A DNA stretch of 64,000 bases from Linanthus parryae (lineage: Eukaryota > Streptophyta > Magnoliopsida > Ericales > Polemoniaceae). Shown here one piece after another: positions 48,665 to 60,483 of the stretch (its first letter is position 1; the number at the start of each line of letters is the position of its first letter). The notes beneath the pieces were generated by a model. It did no database searches and was not told where the DNA came from. It saw nothing but the letters and a program-made list of their open reading frames with translations. The stretch lies in contig JALGPY010000004.1 of NCBI GenBank assembly GCA_023055425.1, positions 22,157,718 to 22,221,717 on the forward strand. The letters are read 5' to 3'. The position numbers and the translations under genes were made by a program.

Positions 48665-49347
48665 TGTTGAAATAGATGCCTTGGAGGCAATCTTATTTAG
48701 TATGAACATTATTTTGGCTAGAATGATCAATGTATTATTTATGGGATATTTAATATAACAAAGTTCTTAGATTACAAATGTGTTGTTTATCTTAAATATC
48801 CCTAGTCGTTTATATTAATTAACAGGACGATCAACTATAGACTACTATGTGGGTAGATTGATATGGAGATATCAAGTGTAGCACATGGTTATGCATTAGG
48901 GGTAATGGCATACTGGAATGACCCGCCACGAGAAGGCTACATACAAGTTATGTAAAGTCACTGGCGCTTCTCGTAGTGACAATTGTATTGTGGTCCTTAG
49001 ACTTGAAGTCACTAGATACTCTAGTTGTGAAATATCATGCTTTGATATTATCAAACGTTGCGCCTTAATCGGGTAACTATAAAGGTAGTTATCGGGCATG
49101 ATAGGAGGCAAGCTTAGAGATGGTAGTGATGCAGAGAGGATTTGTCCCTCCCACATAACGGGAGAAAATATCCTCAACCACTCGAGGGGTAGTACTTATA
49201 GAATGTCTGGCCAGACTCAGATAAATCAATATAGGATATTGATGTTATCTGCACGGATAAGACTATTTCCAGAATCGAGAAACTAGGGATTGGATATACG
49301 AGGGTGACTTGTATGTCTCGTGTCCAATTCGGATATGGAGACAAAGG

Positions 49348-51516
49348 TGCAACACCCCACCGATCCGCAAGGCCGGCCGGGCCCCACGTTCGGAAGAGAT
49401 GTCTCCGCCCGAGGTGATGAGCCTCATTGGGAACGGATAAGGATCGTCGGTTCACAACTAGTACAACCATCGATAACTCAAAATACAATTTATTACAATT
49501 CCAATACAAAAGTGACATTTGAAAAGTCAAGAATACACTTTTAGGTGAGATAATATACTATGTGATCTTCCAACTAGCAAGCTTTCCTGTCCAAGTGTCG
49601 TGAACGTTCCCCCCACCTTGATAGCCAACCTGTGATTTTAAAATAGCAAAAGCCGACGCAGTTTTTACAGAAAATAGTCAGCAAACGGCTGAGTAAGCTA
49701 ACACCCATAGCACGTAAACAGATGATGAGACATATGACAGGAATAACCAATTCGCTAGTAAATAAAAGTCAAATACTCGCGGGAAAAGCGTTCACAACTG
49801 ATTCGGTGTGTCCAACTCAACGATCTCAAACTTCGTGTTCCAACCCGAAGATGTGGTCCATCTCGGGAACTCACTGTTAATAGCAAATCACAATAATACT
49901 TTAATCTCAAGATATCTCATACCAATATGAATCGAGTCCAGAAATCCATTTTAGTAACTAGTTGATACGGGGCGTGACCATATCCAATCCACAACCTCTT
50001 TCTCATATGTGCAAAAGCACCCACACAACCATAACTCAATCACAGGAGGTCGCATCACAGCGCCTCATAACCATAACTCAATCAAAAGGAGGTCAGAGCC
50101 TCATAATCTCATAATCTCATAACAGTAACCAACACAATATGTCAGAAATGTATCGTATCATGGATATGGCACAAACCCACGCACAACGGCTTTCCACTTT
50201 ACATAGTTACGAATTTTCTTTCAAGATGTAGAATCGTGTAAGGAGCTCCAAACAAAAAGCCGGTGTGGCAAAAATATAGTAATCGATGTATGATTGAGAG
50301 ATATTCAGATTCGACCAAAAAGTGAGCGGTGTGCTACTCTTGGTAACCGAGGCAACGATTTCGAATTTCGTACTTCCAACCCAATGACGTGGTCCGTCTT
50401 GGGGTATCACTTTTACAAGTATTTCACAATATCATTTAGATGTTTCACTTTCGGATTGTTATTTAGATTTGGATAACAATTTCAAACGAGACTACAAAGA
50501 GGAGTATTTCAAAATAAACAACTCAAATAAATCAAGTACGGTAGCAATTTCACAAATAACTCACGCGATACGCGAAATGAAAGAAAGGCACACGAGGCTA
50601 GGCATATTAACTTACCAAAATCCAAGCACGTCATATAAGTCGTCTCGCCTACGAAACCGTCACCCAGTCCAAAGATCGCGAGAAACGGTGAAGAAACGGG
50701 TCGGGTCAAGATCGCCGTCGGGGTCGCCGGAGTTGGAGCTCGCCTGGGCGTTCTCCGGTCGTTCTCGTCTTCGGTTGAGGCCTCCTGGAGCTTAGTCGGA
50801 CCTCCAGGAGGTGATTGGAGCAGGTTTTGGAGGTTGGGTGTCATTGGTTGAACTCCGGCGAAGAACTCGCGGGATCCATGGAGGTTGCCGGCGTTTGTGG
50901 GCTGCTGTTGTTGTTGTTGCTGCTCCTTCTCCTTCTGGTGGCTTCGTCGAGCACGGAAGTGAGCGGAGAGGAGAAGAGAGCAGGGCAAGAGAGAGAGGGA
51001 CGACAGTGGTGGCGGCGGCCATTCTTTCCGGCGTTGCAGCGGCCATTGTTGTCGCTGCTTGTGCTGCTTCTTCTTCTTCTTCGTCTGGCAGAGCAGAAAG
51101 AGGGAGAGAGAGAGACGGGGGTGAGATCAGAGAATGGAGAGGGTGGTGGTGGTGATTGCGTTCCTGTGGTGGTGGGTCGCCGGAGATGGCAGCGGCCTTG
51201 CCGCTGCCGCTGCTGCTGGGTTTCTCGCCGGGCAAAAACAGAGAGGCAGAGAGGGAGAGATGGAGGGGAGAGAGTGGTGGTGCAGGTGGTGGCGTTGGTG
51301 ATGGTGGTGGTCTCGGGGGTGTTGTTGCCGAAGGGGAAGAGAAGAGTGAAATTATATAGAGAGGGAGAGAGGGTCGGGGAAAGAGGGAGACGTGAGAGAG
51401 AGAGAGGTTGGAGAATGGGAGATTGTTGGGAGTTGGGAGAAAAGTTAGGGATTTGAGAAATTTAGGTGTTGGGGAACGGGATGAAAAATCAGGAGGAAGG
51501 GTTTGTTTTTATTTTA

Positions 51517-51603
<87 letters not shown>

Positions 51604-51850
51604 GTATAAAGTATAGTATAATATACGTATAGGTAGAGTATAAATACGACATAACAATACATATAGTATAAATACAAATACAAGTATTTAAATACTAAAA
51701 GTTTTATAAAAGACAATTAATACCCCCCAACAACAACAATTTAATATTGACTAAATTACAACTACCTCCCCATTAACTATATATTTTTGAAAATAACTGA
51801 TTAAACTTCAAAATAGGTCAAAATATTCAGGAAAAATATGGGGTGTTACA
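49348..51850 (+). mobile_element. Ty3/gypsy-type solo LTR (copy E), 2.5 kb
   Basis: TGCAACACCCC...GGGGTGTTACA, 2,503 bp, flanked by a perfect AAAGG duplication (49,343-49,347 and 51,851-51,855) within the copia LTR. Terminal pattern and length fit long LTRs of chromovirus (Tekay-like) Ty3 elements; that lineage is an inference. The open frames inside (50,700-51,450) are GC-rich simple-sequence translations, not genes. Strand is by the TGCAACACCCC end only. Confidence 0.85.
51521..51601. repeat. (TTA)n microsatellite, about 27 uninterrupted units
   Basis: 81 bp of pure TTA repeat inside solo LTR E. Likely highly variable between individuals. Confidence 0.97.
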
Positions 51851-52583
51851 AAAGGTATGATACAATACGGTAACATTGGCCACAAGGTTTGTCGAGATCA
51901 TTGACTATTTCTATTAGTTGGGTGGCATAGAAGTGTTGCTAGACACCGCTCTATGTTAGTAATTGTTACTACCAACTAAGTATAAACCTATGGGGTCAAA
52001 CGCCCTATGGATTAATCTAGACTTGGGAATCAATTAGTGAGACTAATTAAATAGAAGGATCAAAGCGCAACCACAAGCAAACTTAGTTGGACAAATTTTC
52101 AAAGTGGACTAATACATGTATGGACATGATTAGTATTGGCGCAAAGACGTAGTTAAGAAGGAGTTGTTAAACTATAAAAGCAAAATCTAACTTATTATTT
52201 CACCAATGTTCCATCATTGAGTGAAATAAGAAGCAAGGAGAGAGAGCAAGACAAGGCAAGGCCGAAGCCTCACCCGTCAGCCCCCTCCCCGCGCCGTCGG
52301 CCTCAAGGAGGTGTGCCGCCCCTCTTAGATCCATTTGTGTGATCTTCTTCTTCCTCCTTCCATCAATTGCTAGCACATAAGATATGAAGGACTCTAGATC
52401 TAATCCTATGCGTGGATATCCTTAGGGACCTAAACACAATTCTACGTGAAGAGATCTTTTAGACAAACAAAGGTACACAATGTTTCTTTCCTTACCATCA
52501 TTATGATACTAGTCCTCCGATTCATGAAGGACTTTGAACGGAACCTTTATTTTATTATTCCGCTTCTGTATCAAAACCCTACA

Positions 52584-54604
52584 GGGGGGCTGGTTGCATG
52601 TGATTGTAGAGGTAATTCTGGTGGCGGTTGTAGTAGTAGGTGATAGAAGTGGTATTAAGAGCATGTGGTAATGGGTTGCGGAGTAAGGTTAATAATGCTG
52701 CAGACAATTTAGAAAATGACTCATGAAATCAAAACTTGTGATTTATTTTATGTCGTTTAAGCTATGTCATTAGACCTGGTAAATTATTATTACTTTTTAT
52801 TTAAGATAAATTTAAAAAATTATTTGTGGAACATATTCTAAACCAAACACCGTATTTAGGAAAAAAAACTTTACCTGAAAGCAATTTAACGCCAACCAAA
52901 CTGAGTCATACTGAAGTTTTGATCAAAGATACGACTCTGAGCTTAACTTCCCAGTAAACACGCAGTTGTTTGCTACACCCTTGTAATTTTTGTTGGGCTT
53001 GCTCATAGATGTGATTCAAATTGTGGTTACTAAATTCACAAAAAATGTGGTAACTTAGCCTTATTTCTTTAGAAAAAATAATAGTTAATTGTATTTTTCC
53101 AATCTATAGTTAGGGGTTTGTGCGAAATACCTCATTGGAGTTTCGAATGATACAACATTCACCGGCGTGATTTTGTCTTTGTGCAAAAGAGATAACTTTA
53201 TCTTAAATAAAGTTCATAGGACTAAAAAACCCTCCTATATATACCCCAGTCCCCTAATATCTTCTCTCACTCTCTAACTCTACTTTATTTCTCTACTCTC
53301 TACCCTATCTTTGTTTACAGACGTGAAAGACAGTGACGGATGAAGATAAAGAAGAATATAAGTGGAAAAAAAGAAAATAAGTTACCGGCACTATCTCAAC
53401 CAAAACCACCATTCCATCAACAACACCTACTACCTAATATATATCACTACCACCACCACCAACAACCACCACCAACAACAAAATCAAGACAAAATAACAC
53501 AAAGTTAAAATAAAAGTCAAAAAAATAAAAATATAATATAAAAGCACCAACCACCATCTCTACCACCAACATCGTCTTAATCCTCAAAACCAACCACCAT
53601 CTCCTCCATCTCATCTCAAAATCTATTCCTGAAACAATCATCCCTATCTATGCATCTATTTGGAGCAAACCCAGAACAATCCAAGAGCAGAAATCAAAAG
53701 AATTTGTGTGTATTTGTGTAACTCATTTCGAATTTTCCCTCTTATTTGCTTAATGATATTAAATGTATATTTTTCTCAGGACTGCCCTACTAAATCGAAT
53801 AATGTAATTTTGGTTCCGTTGCAGAGATAGAAGATCAAAAGATGATTAAAGAGAATAAGAGGCAACGGAAACAACAACTACATGGCGGTGTTTTTGTGGA
53901 CGACGCTGCATCGGGGACCATGGCGTTGTCGTCCTCCTCCTGTCACCCTCTTGCTCCTCCTCCTTCTCTTTCTTCTTCATCTCTCAAATTTGTCGATCCG
54001 TTTTCTTGTTCTCTTTTTCTTTCCAATTTTTTTTATTTTTTATAAACATTATATATCATGAGTATAATCGAATCTTAAATTTGACGAATTCCGCTAATTT
54101 GAACGAAACAACACAGAGAAACCAGAGGGGAGTGTTTTGCATCATTTGGAACTTCAACACTAGGAACACCTATTAAAAATGCAATTAACCAAAAAAAAAC
54201 TGCGGGGGGCAAAGTATAAATTGGGCATGTGCTGGAGCCAAGAAAAAGGAAAATCAAGAGAGGAAAAAGAAAGACACACAAACCCTACAGTACTCGAACG
54301 CCCTAGACTCAGTAACTTCCCCGCTGACAGTAGAAATTCTTGATTCAGGGATCAATTTTCCCTCCAAAAACCCACCCGCAACCCAATCTAACCCTAAGCC
54401 CCTTTCTTCATCTCTCTTTCTCATTTGTCCTCGTTACTCCGCGACCTGTGTTCCTCACGCCCTTGTTACTCATCCCATGTTCTCTCCAGAAATTTGTGCC
54501 AGTGTAGTTGTTTGAGGCACAAATATAACGGTTCACATCGAGGAAATTGTATCTATGTTTGGGCTTCTGACCGGGATCGAATCGAATTAGTGCACAAGTA
54601 AAAA
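52584..54604. other. Intergenic region and 5' leader of the BRCT gene
   Basis: No gene seen. It contains a CCA/CAA-rich stretch near 53,440-53,480. The last 300 bp (54,300-54,604), with pyrimidine-rich CCCTTTCTTCATCTCTCTTT, look like a leader for the gene starting at 54,605. No convincing TATA box was identified. Confidence 0.5.
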
Positions 54605-57600
54605 ATGGGTTTGCTTGATGACGATGGCGAAGATACTCAACCGGTTTGGGACGATGAAACTCAACCTATAGACAGTCCGTGTTCAACGCCTTCAGAATCT
54701 GGTAATTATTAATGTCTTCTTGTCCTTTAGTGATCACTTCTACCAAATTGATGCATGACGAATCTAAGATTAATGTTGAGGTTCGTTTCTTTATGTTTTT
54801 GCCCGTCTTTGCAGGTGATAAAAGAATGGATGACGATAACTTTGATGATGCTGATTTTCTACAAAACACATTGCCATTAGATACTGTTCCATTCGATGAT
54901 CAATTTGAGACCCAGGTATTGGACGAGACACAAGTGTTGGAGAATCTGGATGATGTTGAGGACAATGCCACACAGGTATTGGACGATTTGTGTACTGAAG
55001 TTGCAGATAGTGATGGCGAGAGAACTGATGGAACTGAAGTCCTGGAGGATGTTCAGGACACTTCTGATGACGAGGTTGAGGTTCGCACCCCAACTTCCAA
55101 ACTAGATGGTGTGGAATCTGAGTTGACTGGTCGACAACACATTACAGGTCAGCCTATTATCTTCTTGGATTGCATTTGATTGTCTTTAGACCAATGTGCT
55201 GTCTTATGTACTTGTAACGAAACAAGAGCTCTAGATAGAATATAAACGAATTGGTCGCTTATCTTTCTTTGCAAGCTGATTGAAAATGTTAGGCTGTCAC
55301 GAAACCATCCAAATGTCAAATCACACTCAAATGGCACACTAGTACATACACCTCATATATTCTTGGGTCTTGACTTGTTAATGAGGTATCATGCTGCTTG
55401 GCTGTCGTTTTTTTTAAGCAAACTAACTCAAGTAGAGGCTATCCCCGCTAAATTAATAATGATTGTGCCGTGGTTCTATCTCAGTTGGCATAACGGCCAA
55501 TCAAATTACTCCCAGGGAAATAATCCCTGAAAAATAGAATAATAGTACTATAGCAGAAGTTCATTTCTAGGTTCTTTTAAAATGTTAATATTGACATACT
55601 GGACAAAGTATAGTTTTTGCATTGTTTAGGAAAGAACTAATAATGAAATTGTAAAGAAATGCATCCTTCTGTCATGTTGTAGCATAAAACAAACCATGAT
55701 GTAATATAGGAAATATAGTACAATGTGGAGAGATATTATCCCTACCCGGGCCGACTACTACATAAAACAATACTATACTTGGTCTAGGAGTATTTTTCCA
55801 AAGCACATCAATTCTATTAAGTTGGACAACAATGTTCCCACTAAGCCATTTCTGAATTCTGAACTGTCTCTGACTTCAAAATATCATTATTGTCTTGGTG
55901 GTTCAGAAACAGTACGAAGAGATTTCACCTCAGTTCGTGCAGCAGCTTTGAGAGCTTCAGGTTTAGCAGCTCGTAGCCCGGCTAGCAGAGAAACCAACAG
56001 TGGATCAATGTCTTTTAAGAGTGATGGTCAGACGTTGAAACTTCATAATGATGAAGACAATGACACAGCTCTTGTTGGAGACTCACCAGCCTTTGCAAAG
56101 GAGATGGATGAGAAGGATTTATTAGAGGTGAATGATGACCAGACTAATATATCAAAGAATGAGCACAAGTGCAAAATTGGTAGTTCAGCAGTCAGAAGAC
56201 TTTTTGCTGATGATTCACTTGCTGCAACGAGGGGATCTGATAACTGCTCCAACAATGCTGATTCAAGAGAAGAGTTACCTCAGAATGATGGTTTTGAAAC
56301 AGCAGGGTTAAGCTATGTGGATTCTCAAGAACCGGGAGATCTGTCACAAGCCAATGCCCTCGATGTTGTGGACAGGTTACTTCAATTTGATATTGGAGGT
56401 TTTGATCAAGAACTGGATATTGAGAGGTCTACAGGGGGGAAGTCAGAGAAATGTCTTTCAGGTGCAAAAGGAGTTCAAAATTTGGCAAAGATAACAAATC
56501 TAAAAAGTAAATTTGGAAAAACTGGGGCTTTTGATTGGGATGACGGACTTGAAGATGAAGGAGGGGGAGAGTTTTTTACCAAAAAGAAGGAAGCATTCTT
56601 TGATGGTGGAATTCAGAAAAAGAAATCTTGTACCCAACCTCGGAATGTTAAGCATCTTGATGCTGAAAGAGATGTTGATGTTAAACAGATCAGGTATAAG
56701 GGAAAGAGACTAGACATCAATCAAAAGTTACAAGGCCTAGTGAAATCTGATTCAAGGTTAGTATTGCCTAGTTCGAGGATCAGGGGTGAAGAAGCTGAAG
56801 TTTTTGAAACATCTAAAAAGAATCTTTCGAAAGAGCTGAATGAACAGTCGAAAATGGGTTCTTCAGATCGTATTGAAGATATAGGGGCTGGCTTGGATGC
56901 ACCAGAGATGCTTAATGTTGGATTGGATACCCAAATGGCTGCTGAAGCTATGGAGGCTCTCTGCTCTGGTTTGTATGAGGCTGACCATCACAATGAAGAT
57001 GCTAATCAATTTTGTAAACGTACGTCGAAGGGTTCTTGCCAAAGTGAAAAAAATAAAGTAGCACCATCGAAGAAAGATACCCTTCAAAAGAGAGCAACTC
57101 GTTCCAGTTCAAGAATCTTGAAAAAAGATTCCAAAGAAATGGAGATTCTTGGTGCTGATTTGAGTGAAAAGTCACCTTTGTCACATAAACAGGCTAAAAA
57201 GGTGAGGACACTTGGTGATACTGAGTTACAGACGTTGAAGCCAAAGAAGGCTAAGAAAGGTGCTAAAGGATCAAGCAGTGAGATTAACAGACGTCAGGTT
57301 GTTGGATCAAGCAGTGAGTGTTTTTCAGTCAATAAACAGCGTTTGCAGGAGCAAGTTGGTAAGCTTACTCCAATAGCTCATCGAACAAGACAGCGAAGAG
57401 TTACGAATCCTTCGGGGACTGGTGCTGCAACATGTCATTCTGGAGAGGAGATACACCTGACTGAAGGGGCAGCCCTCAATGGCAGGCAACTAAAGGGCAG
57501 TCTCAATACCGAGGCCTCTCTCATTTTAACCAACAAAAGGAAAACCAGACCGGGTTCCAATGAATCGACAGAAAATGAAAATATAAAATTGTTTGGGCAG

Positions 57601-58793
57601 GAAAAATCACAGCAACAATCAATTGATAAGGTCACTGCTTTCAGGATTGGTGATTCAAGCTGGAAAAGAAGACGAACTCGTCAAAATAGACCCGGTCAGT
57701 TAGATAGAAGCAGCAATCCACGTGCAGCAGTCAATCAGTCAGTTGTGCAGGACCCTATCTGGCAATCTCTTAGAAAATCAAACAGATTAAGAACCACTGC
57801 ATTGAATCCTTCTATAGACGGAGACATGAATATGAGAACACATTCCTCTGTCTGTGCTATTTCTGGTTTGCACTCCTCGAATAGGCAACAGGGAAGCTCA
57901 TCCTTGCACGGTGTGGAGAAAGATGATGCCACTGACGCTAATTGTGTAGATGGAACTGGGGCCCCAGCAGATCTGGTCATTGGGTTGGAGGCATCACCGG
58001 GGGGAAGATTTAGACCATCTGGTTCTGCATCAACTACTCCCAGTAACTGTACCACTTCAAAAGCTGCTGCATCACCTATATGTATGGGGGACGAGTATCC
58101 TAAACAGTCATGCAGGAAAAATTTATCAAAAAAGTCACTTCTTGTGAAAGAAATCAGTAGCTTAGTCTCCACTACGCCTTCTCCTATATCTACCACAAAA
58201 GATTCAAGGAGACGAAGAGATATGTCTAATGTTCGAGTTTTGTTCAGTCACCACTTGGATGAGGATATTATTAAACAGCAGAAGAAGGTAGTTACATTCT
58301 CTCATTTTTTCTTGTCAAGCTGAGTTGACGTGAATGTGCATTGAGTTTTCATCTTCTTGTTACAGATTTTGAATCGCCTTGGAGCTTCGGTAGCATCATC
58401 AATTTCCGAAGCTACACAATTCGTTGCAGAGAAATTCGTAAGAACGAGAAATATGCTGGAAGCTATTGCTCTTGGAAAACCAGTGGTTACACAATTGTGG
58501 CTAGAGAGCTGTGGGCAAGCTAGCTGTTTTATTGATGAGAGAAATTACATTCTAAGAGATGCTCGAAAGGAAAAAGAATTTGGCTTTAGTTTGCCAGTCT
58601 CACTTGCACACGCACGCCGTTGTCCGATTCTGCAGGTGATTTTCATTTTAAAGTTCTTTAGGTGCAAGAATGCAGTAATTTTGGTTAGGCTTATTAATGA
58701 CTCATTTTGTAGGGACAAAAAGTTTTCATTACTCCAAATACAAAGCCTGGAAAAGAAATACTGGCCAACTTAGTCAAGGCAGTTCATGGTCTG
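54605..58793 (+). CDS. BRCT-domain protein, DNA-damage-response type; 5 exons seen, 3' end missing
   Basis: Exons: 54,605-54,701; 54,815-55,147; 55,907-58,287; 58,366-58,635; 58,713-58,793, joining in frame to 1,054 codons. The start is the ATG at 54,605 (MGLLDDDGEDTQP). Residues 1-140 are acidic with TQ at 11, 19, 65, 71 and 85. A conserved patch VRRDFTSVRAAALRASGLAA begins near residue 146. A long Ser/Lys-rich, probably disordered middle follows. The first BRCT domain lies near 915-1,010 (NVRVLFSHHLDED, LNRLGASVASSISEATQFVA, TQLWLESCGQ). CPILQGQKVFITP starts a second BRCT. Related plant proteins (Arabidopsis At3g21480 type) and animal MDC1/PTIP use paired BRCT domains to read phosphorylated proteins at DNA breaks; nuclear location is inferred. 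The open frame upstream of exon 3 is intron. Confidence 0.85.
55148..55906 (+). other. Intron 2 of the BRCT gene
   Basis: 759-bp GT-AG intron. The chosen acceptor (TTCAG at 55,902-55,906) completes a Glu codon in the frame that gives the conserved ETVRRDF segment. Sequence up to 55,723 is open in the same frame but looks non-coding. Confidence 0.7.
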
Positions 58794-60347
58794 GTGCGTG
58801 GTCTCTGAACTTCTACTCTTGCTCAAAGTATACTTATGTTTTTACTCTGAAGGTGTCAGTTCTCTAAGAAAGTGAAATAATTTTTACAGAACATATCAAC
58901 ATGGTAACTGACATGCATAGTTTAACTTTTATCGTATACTATTTTGAGACACTTCCACTCTGTCGTGACAATAATTACCCATCGGTGAAATGTTAACTTC
59001 TTGAAGCATCCATTCACAAATTCTTGGAGTGGGAGTCATAGTGAGAGTGTTTGTTAGAAAAGATAGTTAGAGCCTCAAGAAGTAAGGAGCCAAGCCACAC
59101 ATGTTCTACCTTACATAAGGTTTAACTAGTCTATACATCTTGCAGTTTCCGAGTACATTTATCTACCTGGGACCTCAACACTTCCACTCTTTTGGCGTCA
59201 ACAATTTGTGAACTTCTTTCAATCTTAAATCCGTACCCTTATGCTTCAGCCTTTAAGTCTGTGTATGTGTGTGTGTGCTTGTGTGTTTTGTACACAACAA
59301 TATTTGCTAATCTGTTATGCTTATCATGTTTTGAAATACACAACTCTAGTCAATTTTACATACATCACAGCTGTCTGCTTTCCAAAATTTTGGGGTCAGC
59401 ATCGAAGTTCTCAAAGAGGGTCTATCTCATTGTTAGTCCTCGCTCCAAAAATACAGACTAGCAGTATATTTAGTCAGTTTCTGACATGGTATGATATGTG
59501 GGTTAAACTGTTCAAAGAACGGGCTCTCATTGTGATCCTCTTGCTATATAGTCTTATCCTATTTTACAGAAGCTAGTAAGTTATCTAAAAGCAAAATTTA
59601 ACTCAATATACCTTTACCAGGGTCCGCTTAACAGATCAAACTCCCCCAGAGAGTTCCGTCTGCCCAAAGCCATTTGCTCACTTGGGTTTAATTTGACCAA
59701 GACTTGTATTTTTGCCCCTCCCCTCTCCTTTGTCTACCATTGTCAATTTGGATGGTATTACTTATCCCAGTTGGTGACGTGGTATTCCGCAGGGCATCAG
59801 ACGCACACATTTCTGTGGGATGCCCTGCGGAGTACCACGACACTAACTCTTATTGCACAATAAACCCTCTTGCATCCCAGGGTCTACAATACTCATCACC
59901 ACACTACCTCAAGGGTTTCTACATGTTATCTTTTATTAGGTGCAATATGTAAGTTCTGATTGTGTCACTGTGTATCCTATTTCTAATAGTTACACCACTC
60001 ATCCATCTCAGCATTGTCATTTCCGCTCCACATTTTTTAAACATTTCTTTTAAATCACCCAACACTCCACAGTTCCACATATCAAAACGACTCTTCGAAT
60101 TAGAACCCTTCAACGTAGCCGGGAGGCCTGGGACTCGTGGTCACACAATACTCCGGCTGCACTCCTCCACCTTGTTGACCCTGCTCTTATTCTATAGGTG
60201 AGTTCGATTTTGATTTTGGATTCGTTGTTTTGATTTGATTTTAACATCTGATTTGGTGTACCGTATCTCATTTTATTATGATATGCTATGTTGTAACATA
60301 TATTATTTTCAATTTTTCCATAGAGATTGTCTAGAGTAAATAGCCAC
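58794..60347 (+). other. Probable intron or downstream flank of the BRCT gene
   Basis: Begins with GTGCGT, a good splice donor. No continuation of the second BRCT domain was recognised here or elsewhere in the window. It contains the hairpin at 59,770-59,847 and no credible gene. Confidence 0.5.
59770..59847. repeat. Long hairpin, 29-bp arms with 20-nt loop
   Basis: The left arm (59,770-59,798) and right arm (59,819-59,847) share GTGGTA(T/C)TCCGCAGGGCATC in inverted orientation and pair over 29 bp with 3 mismatches. It could be a small foldback or MITE remnant, or a pre-miRNA-like hairpin. No target-site duplication was found. Confidence 0.85.
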
Positions 60348-60483
60348 TGTTGGTATTAGTTTGGTAGACTATCAAGTCGTCTGTTGCCTATGGGAGAGAC
60401 CATAATATCGGTTATCATCTCAATATATATGAATCTCTCTTTCTTCGTGCTCTCTTCGAGGCTCTATCAATTGGTGTCAGAGC
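60348..60483 (+). mobile_element. Short LTR (122 bp) and primer-binding site of a decayed retroelement
   Basis: TGTTGGTATTAG...GCTCTATCA (60,348-60,469), followed by ATTGGTGTCAGAGC (primer site TGGTGTCAGAGC, one change from the tRNA-Met type). Downstream, 60,500-60,570, a gag-like KTMEEKLASR reading is possible. No second LTR was found, so this is a truncated small LTR element (TRIM/SMART-size LTR). Confidence 0.6.

Larger units (their letters stand above)
48665..52583 (+). mobile_element. Solo copia LTR (copy D), interrupted by a Ty3-type solo LTR
   Basis: Starts TGTTGAAATAGATGCC and ends ATCAAAACCCTACA. Its blocks (TTTTGGCTAGAAT, GGTTATGCATTAGGGGTAAT, CATGTTAGTAAT-like, GTGTTGCTAGACACCGCTC, TATTATTCCGCTTC) match element C's LTR read in the coding sense. 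Without the insert at 49,348-51,850 it is about 1.41 kb. Flanks AGGGG (48,660-48,664) and GGGGG (52,584-52,588) may be a 5-bp duplication with one mismatch. Confidence 0.85.

Noticed and set aside
50509..51456. Several long open frames rich in Leu, Arg or Ala
   Set aside because: Overlapping on both strands in GC-rich simple sequence of a solo LTR; no domain.
51408..51632. Poly-Tyr/poly-Ile open frames
   Set aside because: They are translations of the (TTA)n microsatellite.
53842..54045. 67-codon open frame upstream of the BRCT gene
   Set aside because: Low-complexity Ser/Pro-rich translation without family features or supporting signals.
55723..55906. Upstream extension of BRCT exon 3
   Set aside because: Open by chance; exon 2 has a clean donor at 55,148 and the acceptor at 55,906 keeps the frame and leads into the conserved VRRDFTSVRAA segment.
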